A stretch of DNA of 6,175 nt from Anaerolineales bacterium (GTDB taxonomy: Bacteria; Chloroflexota; Anaerolineae; Anaerolineales; UBA11657), in the NCBI GenBank assembly GCA_947503585.1, contig CANNEJ010000100.1:1-6175 (forward strand), in the 5' to 3' direction. The stretch's first letter is position 1; every line of letters begins with the position of its first letter. A program made the translations under genes and the position numbers. Positions 1 to 6,037 of the stretch are shown here, in pieces. Under the pieces are notes generated by a model. That model made no database searches and was not told the origin of the DNA. It worked only from the letters and a program-made list of their open reading frames with translations.

Positions 1-705
1 AAACGGGCCATGCAGTGCATCAGGTTTGTCGAATACCGCAATAATCTGCAGGCCACCAGTTGTTAGCAGGCACTCCACCGCCACCTCTACGCCCGGCAGA
101 TAGTCCTCTACCAGAATTTGACTGCCCGCCGCGCCCAGCACAATGGCACGCACTCGCGCCCACGCAGCCACAAACTCTGCCGCATCATTGGCACGGATGA
201 CACCCCGACTCCCGTTCAGTAACGTCGGCTTAAGCACACATGGATAGCTCACGCGCTCCGCAAGCATCGCGGCGTCCGTATGCAGTCCATACGCACTAAA
301 GTTTGGGCCGCGCACGCCCGCAGCCCGCAGGCGCTGGCGCATCACCAGTTTGTCACGCGCAGCCAGCGCAGCCGCCGGCGCATTATGCTCCAGCCCTAAA
401 CGCGCGCATGCATCGGCAGCCGTCAGGCTCGCAGCATCATCAAGTGCAAGCACTGCACATAAATCACGCTGCTGCGCCAAGTCCACGATACCAGCAGCTG
501 CTGCAACCGGATCACGCAATTCCAAGGCCAAAACATTTGGCCAGCCACTGCATAGGGCAGCGGGCATGTCCAAGCCCCACAAAATATCTATTCCAAGCTT
601 TTTGGCCGCGATGGAGAACGACTGCGACCGATAGGTGTTGGGGGTTGCCAGGAGCAACACAGCCGGCCGCAGCTGCACGTCAGGCGCGGCCGGCAACGAA
701 GTCAT
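1..705 (-). CDS. ATP-grasp domain ligase, N-terminal part (runs off left edge)
   Basis: The first 235 residues of an ATP-grasp enzyme are present; the frame is open to base 1, so the C-terminus is missing. Residues about 14-110 form an alternating hydrophobic pre-ATP-grasp region. The motif RDKLVMRQRLRAAGV (117-131) is the usual entry to the ATP-grasp fold. Lys159 in CVLKP and the loop GSRGV (165-169) match the ATP-binding lysine and glycine-rich loop. ILVEDYLPGVEV (197-208) is the acidic adenine-contact strand, and FDKPDALHGPF (225-235) is a signature of the biotin carboxylase-like / amino-acid ligase ATP-grasp group. Known members activate a carboxylate as an acyl-phosphate and couple it to an amine or other nucleophile; the substrate here cannot be read. 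The ATG at 705 lies 26 bases inside the preceding gene and has no clear Shine-Dalgarno, so translational coupling is likely. GTG at 678, one base after that gene's stop, is an alternative start. Confidence 0.88.
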   Translation of the reverse strand, partial: MTSLPAAPDVQLRPAVLLLATPNTYRSQSFSIAAKKLGIDILWGLDMPAALCSGWPNVLALELRDPVAAAAGIVDLAQQRDLCAVLALDDAASLTAADACARLGLEHNAPAAALAARDKLVMRQRLRAAGVRGPNFSAYGLHTDAAMLAERVSYPCVLKPTLLNGSRGVIRANDAAEFVAAWARVRAIVLGAAGSQILVEDYLPGVEVAVECLLTTGGLQIIAVFDKPDALHGPF

Positions 706-1051
706 CAATTATCGAGGTTGCATCCGCGGTGCTATAACCGCCACCTAAGGCGACATTCCACAGCGCCTGTGTTGCGGATGGATACATATGCGGCGCACGC
801 GGCAGCAAAGCCAGTAAGCGCTTGCGTGGACCAGCCGCCGCCCGCAACGCCGCCAACCACGGCTCCAACTTGTCTGCCGGCCAATCCGCCGTGTACGCCA
901 CAAGCGCAAGCACGCCCTTCAGATTTTCCGCCACCACCTCGGTGGCGGGCAGCACCAACGGCGCCCAGCCGCGTCCGTGAAACTGCTGCTCAAGAAAATA
1001 AACCACATCCTGCGCTCCGCCCGGCGCGACACACAGCACTACTGTTTCCAC
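680..1051 (-). CDS. Hypothetical small protein between aminotransferase and ATP-grasp genes
   Basis: I do not recognise this 123-residue protein. It has no signal peptide or membrane segment and no cysteine or histidine cluster. Its hydrophobic pattern suggests a small cytoplasmic alpha/beta fold: a strand at VVLCVA (4-9), a helix over about 13-25, a strand at APLVLP, another at VLALVAYT (about 48-55), a helix over DKLEPWLAALRAAA, a strand at RLLALLP, and a C-terminal helix ending SIIDDFVAGRA. It starts at GTG (1051) within the last codons of the aminotransferase, overlapping its stop by 13 bases, and ends inside the ATP-grasp gene. Sandwiching between two overlapping genes on the same strand supports it being real and co-translated. 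The start is uncertain, because no strong Shine-Dalgarno is seen and a second GTG lies four codons in. It could be an accessory subunit of the neighbouring enzymes, which is inference only. Confidence 0.65.
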   Translation of the reverse strand: METVVLCVAPGGAQDVVYFLEQQFHGRGWAPLVLPATEVVAENLKGVLALVAYTADWPADKLEPWLAALRAAAGPRKRLLALLPRAPHMYPSATQALWNVALGGGYSTADATSIIDDFVAGRA

Positions 1052-2220
1052 GGCTGCTCGAGGCGTTCCGCCGCCAACTGCAGCGTTGCCATCTTTTTGC
1101 AGAAGGAAAAGCGTGCGTAGCGCCGGCCCAGCGCTTTGTTTGCATCAGAAAAGAAAGCGGTCGGCGGCACGGCAGCCACGCCCACGTTGCGCGTGAGAAA
1201 GCGGCAGAACTCAACGTCGTCATCAAACCCGCGCGCGGCAATATCCGCCATCAAAAAATAAGTGCCAGCACAATCCAACACGCTTAGGCCCGAACGCTGC
1301 AGCACCCCCGCCAGAAAGTCGCGCTTCTCCCTATACTCGCGCGCGAGCGTAGTGAAATAGCCATCCGAGAGCCGCAAACCGGCAGCCGCCGCATGCTGCA
1401 GCGGAGTTGCCGTGGAGAAGGTGATGAACTGATGTGCACTGCGCACCGCCGCAGTCAACGCCGGTGATGCGATCACCCAGCCGATCTTCCAGCCCGTGTA
1501 ACTAAAAGTCTTGCCGGCACTGCTGACCGTAAGCGTGCGCTCACGCATACCAGACAGTTGCGCCAGCCGCACATGCGCAATACCATCATAGGTAAGATGC
1601 TCGTAAACTTCGTCAACAACCGCAAGTACATTCCACTCCCGGCATAAAGCCGCAATGTACTCAAGCTCCGCTTGCGAGAAGACCTTGCCGGTGGGATTGT
1701 GCGGAGTGTTGATGAGGATCAAGCGCGTGCGTGGGTTGAAGGCTTGCGCAAGTTCTTGGGGATCAAAGTTCCAAGCTGGCGGTTGCAGAGCCACACTGCG
1801 TGCCACTCCACCCGCCATCACCACACTCGGCACATAGCTATCGTAGTAGGGCTCGAAAACAATCACCTCGTCCCCTGGATCAACCAGTGCTTGCACGATC
1901 GCGAAAATAGCCTCAGTGGCGCCACTGGTAACAGTCACCTCGGAATTGCCATCAACTTGCTGGCCATAAAAGCGCAGCGCGTGCTCGGCCACCGCAGCGC
2001 GCAAATCCGGCTGCCCATGGGACACCGCATACTGGTTGTCGCCAGAGCGCAACGCTTCCAACGCTGCGGCCTGCACTTCCAAGGGGCCGTCAAAATCCGG
2101 AAACCCCTGCGCGAGATTTATTGCGCCGCATTCGCGTGCCAGCAGCGTCATCTCCGTAAAGATGGAGGTACCGAATCCTTGTACGCGCAGCGCAGCCAGG
2201 GTACTTCGGGCGGAACTCAA
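1039..2220 (-). CDS. Class I/II PLP-dependent aminotransferase (kynurenine/methionine aminotransferase type)
   Basis: A 393-residue fold-type I PLP enzyme that moves an amino group between an amino acid and a 2-oxo acid in the cytoplasm. Numbered from the TTG start, visible motifs are AQGFPDFD (37-44, substrate-side loop), SGATEA (99-104, phosphate contact), NTPHNPTGK with Asn175, VVDEVY with Asp203 and Tyr206 (PLP ring contacts), SSAGKTFSYTGWK with Schiff-base Lys237, and YARFSFCK with Arg370 for the substrate carboxylate. The pattern SAGKTFS-TGWK is typical of the kynurenine aminotransferase / glutamine transaminase K / YbdL methionine aminotransferase branch; the exact substrate cannot be read. 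I chose TTG at 2220 because TGAGG lies 8 bases upstream, directly after the SRAP stop, and because the resulting length and N-terminus fit the family. An in-frame ATG at 2298 would add 26 residues and overlap SRAP by 65 bases. The 3' end overlaps the next gene by 13 bases. Confidence 0.93.
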   Translation of the reverse strand: MSSARSTLAALRVQGFGTSIFTEMTLLARECGAINLAQGFPDFDGPLEVQAAALEALRSGDNQYAVSHGQPDLRAAVAEHALRFYGQQVDGNSEVTVTSGATEAIFAIVQALVDPGDEVIVFEPYYDSYVPSVVMAGGVARSVALQPPAWNFDPQELAQAFNPRTRLILINTPHNPTGKVFSQAELEYIAALCREWNVLAVVDEVYEHLTYDGIAHVRLAQLSGMRERTLTVSSAGKTFSYTGWKIGWVIASPALTAAVRSAHQFITFSTATPLQHAAAAGLRLSDGYFTTLAREYREKRDFLAGVLQRSGLSVLDCAGTYFLMADIAARGFDDDVEFCRFLTRNVGVAAVPPTAFFSDANKALGRRYARFSFCKKMATLQLAAERLEQPWKQ

Positions 2221-2228
2221 AATGCGTG

Positions 2229-2233
2229 CCTCA
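2229..2233 (-). promoter_or_regulatory. Shine-Dalgarno that decides the aminotransferase TTG start
   Basis: On the minus strand the SRAP stop TAG (2236-2234) is followed at once by TGAGG, then 8 bases, then TTG at 2220. This spacing is normal for a ribosome binding site and would let ribosomes finishing SRAP reinitiate. No comparable site precedes the in-frame ATG at 2298. Confidence 0.55.
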
Positions 2234-2935
2234 CTAGACTGGCACCTGATCAATTGGACTAAGCGGCCGCACGCATTCGACTGAATCAATGCGCGCATTA
2301 TTCACAATCGTGGACACCGGCTGCGCGTTGAACGGCTCGGACTCAAACGGCCGCAGCAGCTCCCGCAAAACCCGCGCATCTGCGGGCTCGGGGCGCAGCC
2401 AGTCAGCATAACTTTCGGCCGCCAAAACCACCGGCATGCGCGCATGCAGCGGCGCAAGCGCGGCGCTTGCCTCGCACGTGATGATCGTGCAGGTGCGCAA
2501 CTCTGTTTCGCCCGGCGGGCCCCACCTTTCCCACAAGCCCGCCATCGCAAACACATGCCGCGAATGCAAGCGCACCCAATGCGGCTGCTTGGGCTTGCCA
2601 TTGGACTGCACTTGCCACTCGAACCAGCCATCAGCCAGAATTAGACAACGCCGCTGCCGAAACGCACTTCTAAACGACGGCTTCTCCGCCACCGTCTCCG
2701 CCCTCGCATTAATCAGCGGCGGCACGATTTGAGGTACTTTTGACCATGCCGGCACAAGCCCCCACTTGAGCTGTACCAGCTGGTTGCTTCCGTCATAAAC
2801 CACAGCGGTAACTGTCTGCGTGGGCGCAATGTTATACCGCGGGACCGCAGGCACAGCCTCGGATTGCAGCGCCGCCCAACTGAACGCAGCATGCACAGCG
2901 CTAAAGTCGGCGGTCAGTGTAAATCGTCCGCACAT
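2234..2935 (-). CDS. yedK: SRAP-family (YedK/HMCES) abasic-site DNA-protein crosslink protein
   Basis: A 233-residue SOS response-associated peptidase (SRAP) domain protein. In the family, after removal of Met1, Cys2 forms a thiazolidine crosslink with the ring-opened abasic site in single-stranded DNA, shielding it from cleavage and error-prone bypass. The active residues are visible: Cys2 in MCGRF, Asn76 in INARAET (75-81), Glu106 in ADGWFEW (101-107), and His164 in LHARMPVVL. YNIAPTQ (34-40) and KWGLVPAW are further family signatures. Length is normal. The frame stays open upstream to an ATG at 3046, but Cys2 must become the N-terminal residue, so the ATG at 2935 is the start even though no clear Shine-Dalgarno precedes it. 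It is the first gene of the four-gene block and ends 13 bases before the aminotransferase start. I see no convincing LexA box upstream. Confidence 0.96.
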   Translation of the reverse strand: MCGRFTLTADFSAVHAAFSWAALQSEAVPAVPRYNIAPTQTVTAVVYDGSNQLVQLKWGLVPAWSKVPQIVPPLINARAETVAEKPSFRSAFRQRRCLILADGWFEWQVQSNGKPKQPHWVRLHSRHVFAMAGLWERWGPPGETELRTCTIITCEASAALAPLHARMPVVLAAESYADWLRPEPADARVLRELLRPFESEPFNAQPVSTIVNNARIDSVECVRPLSPIDQVPV

Positions 2936-3230
2936 GGCCCGGAATGCTTGCACAAAAACTGCATCCCAATATTCTACTCGTGCATCCGCCCAAAAAGGAA
3001 ATCGAACCAGTCGAGGGGCATGTCGACAGTAACAAAGTGCTGGCACGATGTTGGCACGCGGGTCATTCGCCCCGCGGAACTAAGTGATTCACCAAGGGTC
3101 ATAGGATACCTGTGCGTGTGGCTCCAGACGTCCCGAGAACTTATCCTGCGCTGCCTATGCGCAGCCACAGGAGCAAACTCATTTTGCCACCTGGTTTTGG
3201 ACGGCACTGGGGCGGAGGTGCAACCCGCAA
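2936..3230. other. Non-coding gap between histidine kinase end and SRAP start
   Basis: No gene is supported in these 295 bases. On the minus strand it must hold the end of the two-component transcript and the SRAP promoter. The only promoter-like minus-strand sequence is TAGAAT at 2976-2971, but its -35 partner (TTCCTT, 18-base spacer) is poor. Two short GC-rich hairpins are present: CGCGGG/CCCGCG at 3057-3062 and 3071-3076 (8-base loop), and CTGCGC/GCGCAG at 3146-3151 and 3159-3164 (7-base loop). A competing 7-base pairing is TGTGGCT 3117-3123 with AGCCACA 3163-3169. None is followed by a T-run in either direction, so none is a clear intrinsic terminator. An 8-base palindrome TGTCGACA lies at 3021-3028. 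Confidence 0.6.
3040..3056 (+). promoter_or_regulatory. Candidate sigma-54 (-24/-12) promoter on the plus strand
   Basis: The plus strand reads C-TGGCACG-A-TGT-TGGCA. Against the sigma-54 consensus YTGGCACGRNNNTTGCW only one defined position differs (the second T of TTGC is G). The essential GG (3042-3043) and GC (3054-3055) are separated by exactly 10 bases. A start near 3066 would be expected. No plus-strand gene lies downstream; transcription would run through the gap and then antisense to the histidine kinase 3' end. The same bases can be read as a direct repeat of TGGCACG with an 11-base period (3041-3047 and 3052-3058), so it could instead be an operator for the SRAP gene, or chance. 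Confidence 0.35.
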
Positions 3231-4562
3231 TTACAGTGGCAAGCTGAAGTGGATCGTCGTCCCTGCACCCGGCACGCTAGCCGCGCCGATTGTCCCGCCG
3301 TGCAGCTCAACCAGCGAGCGCGCGATCGCCAGACCCAGCCCACTGCCACCGCGCCCCCGGGCCTCATCTCCGCGGTAAAAACGCTCAAAAATATGCGCCA
3401 AGTCCGCCGCCGCCACGCCGGGACCCGTATCGCCAACTGTAAAGCGCACCCCGCTGCCCTGCATCTCCACGCCAAGCAACACCCGCCCGCCGGCCGGCGT
3501 GTGGCGCAGCGCATTGTCCACTAGATTGTCAAGCACGCGCGCGATCTTGTCCGCATCCACCCTCACCGGGGGCACCCCAGCTCCGCTGCCAACCTGCAGG
3601 TTAACACCGCGCTGCCGTGCCTGCGGCAGATGCGCATTGACCGTGCGCTGCAGCAGCGCCAGCGGCTCCACCGGAGACAAGTCCAACCGCATACTTCCGC
3701 TCTCCGCGAGTGACAATGTGCGTAAATCCTCAATCAGCCGGTCCAGCCGCTGCGCCTCTTCGTGCAGCACCGCAAATGTGGCTGCCGTGGGTGGCAGCAA
3801 GCCATCCGTCAACGCTTCCGTATGCCCCAATATGATGCTCAACGGCGTACGCAAATCATGTGCAATATCAGCAGAAAGACGCCGCCGCTGTTCCTGCGCA
3901 CTGGCAAGGCTGGCACTCATTTGATTGAACGACCGTGCCAGGTCACCCAGTTCACCGGACGCCGGAACCACAACTGCACTGTCGTACTTGCCGGCTGCCA
4001 CAGCCCGCGCTGCTTCCGTTAGAGCCCGCACCGGCCGGGTGAGCCGCGTTGCCAACACCACGCCCAGCGCAATCGCCACAACCGTGCCGCCAGCAGCCCA
4101 GCCCAACAACGCATTGCGCAAACGCAAAATTAACCGTTCCTCATCCGGGTCAAACACTGGCCCGCGTCCCGCCGGGTAAAGCACCCACCCCACCCGGCCG
4201 CTCTTCCCCATCAGCGGGATGGCGGCGCGCAGCTGATCGGGCGGAACTTCCTCACCAACATTGAAACCAGCACCCTGCACCACAACCCGCCCATCGGCGT
4301 CCAGCAGTGCCGGTTCAGGGCCACTGCCAGCCCGCCGCACGTGGTGCTGAAAAAACTCCGCAGCCTCGTCCCAGTTTCCATTGCGCCGGTGCAAATCAAC
4401 AAGTTCGCGCGAAATATTGCCACGGGAGCGCATCTCAAAGAAATCGCCGAATTCAGCCATGCCAGCGCGCCGGATCATTACGGCAAAAGAAAGCGTGCCG
4501 GCAAGTCCGACGGCAACAAATGCCAGGATCAAATTCAGGGTGAGGGAACCGCGCTTGAACAT
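3231..4562 (-). CDS. Sensor histidine kinase (HAMP, HisKA, HATPase), BaeS-like
   Basis: A 443-residue membrane histidine kinase that autophosphorylates and passes phosphate to the regulator encoded just upstream. Order: TM1 about 9-31; an extracytoplasmic sensor region of about 115 residues (32-148); TM2 about 149-171; HAMP about 172-224; HisKA with the H-box IAHDLRTPLS, phospho-acceptor His235; then the HATPase_c domain with N-box LDNLVDNALRH (Asn346 and Asn350), G1 box GDTGPG from 377, F-box FERFYRGDE (392-400), and G2 GGSGLGLAI (405-413). All catalytic boxes look intact. The sensor region has no recognisable PAS or Cache motif, so the signal is unknown. The ATG at 4562 shares its A with the last base of the regulator's TAA stop (TAATG), which argues for reinitiation; the frame stays open to 4634 inside the regulator but that start would overlap by more than 70 bases. 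No obvious terminator follows. Confidence 0.96.
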   Translation of the reverse strand: MFKRGSLTLNLILAFVAVGLAGTLSFAVMIRRAGMAEFGDFFEMRSRGNISRELVDLHRRNGNWDEAAEFFQHHVRRAGSGPEPALLDADGRVVVQGAGFNVGEEVPPDQLRAAIPLMGKSGRVGWVLYPAGRGPVFDPDEERLILRLRNALLGWAAGGTVVAIALGVVLATRLTRPVRALTEAARAVAAGKYDSAVVVPASGELGDLARSFNQMSASLASAQEQRRRLSADIAHDLRTPLSIILGHTEALTDGLLPPTAATFAVLHEEAQRLDRLIEDLRTLSLAESGSMRLDLSPVEPLALLQRTVNAHLPQARQRGVNLQVGSGAGVPPVRVDADKIARVLDNLVDNALRHTPAGGRVLLGVEMQGSGVRFTVGDTGPGVAAADLAHIFERFYRGDEARGRGGSGLGLAIARSLVELHGGTIGAASVPGAGTTIHFSLPL

Positions 4563-5251
4563 TAGCTTTCGCGCCGCAGCCGGTAGCCTACGCCATACAC
4601 AGTCTCGACAACCTTCTGCGCATCCATTCCACAAGCTTGAAGTTTCATGCGCAGGTTCTTAACATGCGCATCCACAGTGCGCTCGTAGCCTTCAAACGCA
4701 GTGCCCTGAATCCGGTCAAGCAGCTCGAGCCGTGAAAACACGCGCCCGGGCGCACCGAGCAGCGCCGCCAGCAGCTCGAACTCCGACGGTGTCAGCTCCA
4801 CGACCTTCCCATCTGCAGAAACCACATGCGACACCCGGTCAAGCACCATTCTGCCTGAGCGCAACACAGTTGGAATGGGATCCGCTTGGCCGCCGCGTCG
4901 CATCACGGCCCGGATGCGCGCCAGCAACACTCGCGGGCTAAAAGGCTTGGTCACATAATCATCAGCGCCAAGCTCCAAGCCCAGCACTTTGTCCTCGTCC
5001 TCAACGCGCGCCGTAAGCAAAATTACCGGCGTTGTCTGCTCAGCCCGCAAAAGGCGCAAACACTCCACTCCGTCCATCTCCGGCATCATCAAGTCCAGCA
5101 CCATCAAATCCGGCTTATCAGCACGCGCCAGATCCAACCCACTGCGCCCATTGCCGGCCGTCAGCACGCGATATCCTGCCTGCTCCAGATAAGCCCGCAG
5201 TAGATCTGTGATGCGTTCTTCATCATCAACTACCAGAATGGTCTTGGTCAC
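4562..5251 (-). CDS. OmpR/PhoB-family DNA-binding response regulator
   Basis: A 229-residue cytoplasmic response regulator, the normal length for the family. The receiver domain (about 3-117) has the acidic pocket Asp9-Asp10, phospho-acceptor Asp53 in VLDLMMPEMDG, Thr80 in LLTAR, and Lys102 in DDYVTKPFSP. The C-terminal winged helix (about 128-227) begins before LTPSEFELL (153-161) and carries the recognition-helix motif YERTVDAHVKNLRMKL (189-204) and the wing ending VYGVGYRLR. This matches the BaeR/PhoB type, which binds direct DNA repeats after phosphorylation. Translation starts at GTG (5251) with GGAG six bases upstream. It precedes the histidine kinase with a one-base stop/start overlap, so the two are co-expressed. 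It probably controls its own operon or the small membrane gene upstream, but I see no convincing tandem binding sites. Confidence 0.96.
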   Translation of the reverse strand: MTKTILVVDDEERITDLLRAYLEQAGYRVLTAGNGRSGLDLARADKPDLMVLDLMMPEMDGVECLRLLRAEQTTPVILLTARVEDEDKVLGLELGADDYVTKPFSPRVLLARIRAVMRRGGQADPIPTVLRSGRMVLDRVSHVVSADGKVVELTPSEFELLAALLGAPGRVFSRLELLDRIQGTAFEGYERTVDAHVKNLRMKLQACGMDAQKVVETVYGVGYRLRRES

Positions 5252-5257
5252 TTATAG

Positions 5258-5261
5258 CTCC
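5258..5261 (-). promoter_or_regulatory. Ribosome binding site of the response regulator
   Basis: The minus strand carries GGAG six bases before the GTG at 5251, which supports this non-ATG start; no other start with a comparable site lies close by. The site lies within the ATAGCT direct repeat, so a protein bound there could also affect translation or early elongation. Confidence 0.6.
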
Positions 5262-5456
5262 AAATAGCTACCGCCGCGAAATAATCACTGGTGCCTTGCG
5301 CATCCAGGCGAAACTCAAACACAGCCCGGCTAGAGCAAAGTGAACGATTATCGGATGAAACTCGAGCCAAGTGTTTGGAACAAAATCTAAATGGGGTCTC
5401 CAACTTAGAATTTGTTATATATATGATCCGGAGTATAGATTACTACCAAACAAATC

Positions 5457-5529
5457 GATCGCCTTCAAGTGCTCACACCAACCGCCCGGGGGTGAACGCC
5501 TGAACCTAAGCTGAGCCGTGAAGGCGATC
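5457..5529 (-). repeat. Long inverted repeat, possible terminator of the small membrane gene
   Basis: GATCGCCTTCA at 5457-5467 is an exact reverse complement of TGAAGGCGATC at 5519-5529 (11 pairs). A second nested pairing, GCTCA 5471-5475 with TGAGC 5512-5516, continues the stem across a 3-by-2 internal loop, giving 16 pairs in register. A further short pairing, CACC 5476-5479 with GGTG 5491-5494, is possible inside. The element begins 18 bases after the stop of the minus-strand gene at 5548. Read on the minus strand it is followed by GATTTGTTTGG, only moderately T-rich. It may be an atypical intrinsic terminator, an RNA stability or processing hairpin, or one copy of a dispersed genomic repeat. 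Confidence 0.6.
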
Positions 5530-5547
5530 CAATCTCAAATCAAACAG

Positions 5548-5949
5548 TTAAGCCGATGGTTGCGGTGTTTGGTTGTCCGTGCGGTGGAGTATCCAAGCCA
5601 GCCCGGCAACGACCAACGAAAGTGGCACAAGCGCCACAACCGCACGCAGCAATCCCATCGCAATCATTAGCCACTGGGGCGGCATCGGCCGCATCGCAGT
5701 CACCGCATCTGACGCTGGATTGCCGGCGCTATCCTCGCCTTGCGCAATTGCTGGCCCTTTGCCAGCGCCTCTTTCGTGATGTCGGCCACCCATATGCATA
5801 TCCATGCCCCGGCCGCCCAAGGGGCGCATAGCACTACCCAACTCACCGCGCACCGCGGCGATGCCACCAGTGGCCGCTGCACCAAGCGCAGCCACCAAAA
5901 TGGCGCCAATCGTAACCATCAAGCTGATCCTATACATCCGGTAAAACAT
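5548..5949 (-). CDS. Small two-helix membrane protein with a Met/His-rich loop
   Basis: A 133-residue protein I cannot assign to a named family. An N-terminal hydrophobic segment (about 8-32) follows Arg4 and Arg7, and a second (about 93-121) precedes His122 and Arg123. This pattern suggests both ends in the cytoplasm and a loop of about 60 residues (33-92) outside; an uncleaved signal anchor fits better than a cleaved signal peptide. The loop is rich in Gly, Met and His, with GMDMHMGGRHHER at 48-60, a composition seen in proteins that bind soft metal ions such as copper; metal binding here is inference. The ATG at 5949 has an excellent GGAGAG five bases upstream. The gene lies upstream of the two-component operon on the same strand, separated by a 296-base gap with a hairpin, so it is probably a separate transcript that the regulator may control or that may modulate the sensor. 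Confidence 0.8.
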   Translation of the reverse strand: MFYRMYRISLMVTIGAILVAALGAAATGGIAAVRGELGSAMRPLGGRGMDMHMGGRHHERGAGKGPAIAQGEDSAGNPASDAVTAMRPMPPQWLMIAMGLLRAVVALVPLSLVVAGLAWILHRTDNQTPQPSA

Positions 5950-5954
5950 GATAT

Positions 5955-5960
5955 CTCTCC
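5955..5960 (-). promoter_or_regulatory. Strong ribosome binding site of the small membrane gene
   Basis: GGAGAG lies five bases before the ATG at 5949 on the minus strand. It is the best Shine-Dalgarno in the window and supports both the start and the reality of this short gene. Confidence 0.75.
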
Positions 5961-6007
5961 AAAACTTATTGCTTCAACGCCGGACTCCTGCCCAGCCTCA
6001 CTTAGAG

Positions 6008-6037
6008 AATAAACCATCAATATGTAGAAATTGTGAA
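6008..6037 (-). promoter_or_regulatory. Weak sigma-70-like promoter candidate for the small membrane gene
   Basis: On the minus strand TTCACA (6037-6032) and TTTATT (6013-6008) are separated by 18 bases and partly match the -35 and -10 consensus. This would give a leader of about 50 bases before the ATG at 5949. The match is imperfect and the region is locally AT-rich, so chance is possible. Confidence 0.25.

Larger units (their letters stand above)
5252..5547. other. Non-coding gap upstream of the two-component operon
   Basis: No gene is supported in these 296 bases. The right part holds a long inverted repeat (5457-5529). The middle (about 5380-5456) is AT-rich, unlike its surroundings, and includes TATATATATA-like sequence at 5415-5426; this is the most likely place for the regulator/kinase promoter on the minus strand, although no -35/-10 pair stands out. 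The heptamer GAAACTC occurs twice in direct orientation (5310-5316 and 5357-5363). Next to the start codon, ATAGCT is repeated with a 10-base period (5254-5259 and 5264-5269), overlapping the ribosome binding site. Confidence 0.55.

Noticed and set aside
718..2262. Long plus-strand open frames (718-1287 and 1672-2262)
   Set aside because: They lie opposite the motif-complete aminotransferase and the unknown protein, have no recognisable domains, and arise from the GC-rich codon pattern of the minus-strand genes.
2986..3012. tRNA T-loop-like sequence GGTTCGATTTCC on the minus strand
   Set aside because: The bases flanking the loop cannot form the five-pair T stem, and no acceptor, D or anticodon arms can be built around it.
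2936..3046. N-terminal extension of the SRAP protein to the ATG at 3046
   Set aside because: The catalytic cysteine must be residue 2 and become N-terminal after Met removal, so an extra 37 residues would abolish the family's chemistry.
2974..3207. Minus-strand 77-codon frame in the gap upstream of SRAP
   Set aside because: It has no motif or ribosome binding site and lies across hairpins and the sigma-54-like site; its composition does not resemble the flanking genes.
4563..4634. N-terminal extension of the histidine kinase to 4634
   Set aside because: It would overlap the response regulator by over 70 bases and put a Cys/Arg-rich stretch before a good membrane anchor; the TAATG overlap start at 4562 fits much better.
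5310..5363. GAAACTC repeated at 5310-5316 and 5357-5363 as possible regulator boxes
   Set aside because: The copies are 47 bases apart, not the 10-11 base tandem spacing expected for OmpR/PhoB-type binding, and a seven-base repeat is easily chance.
5291..5503. Plus-strand 70-codon frame in the gap upstream of the response regulator
   Set aside because: It runs across an AT-rich probable promoter patch and one arm of the inverted repeat, without a ribosome binding site or recognisable protein sequence.
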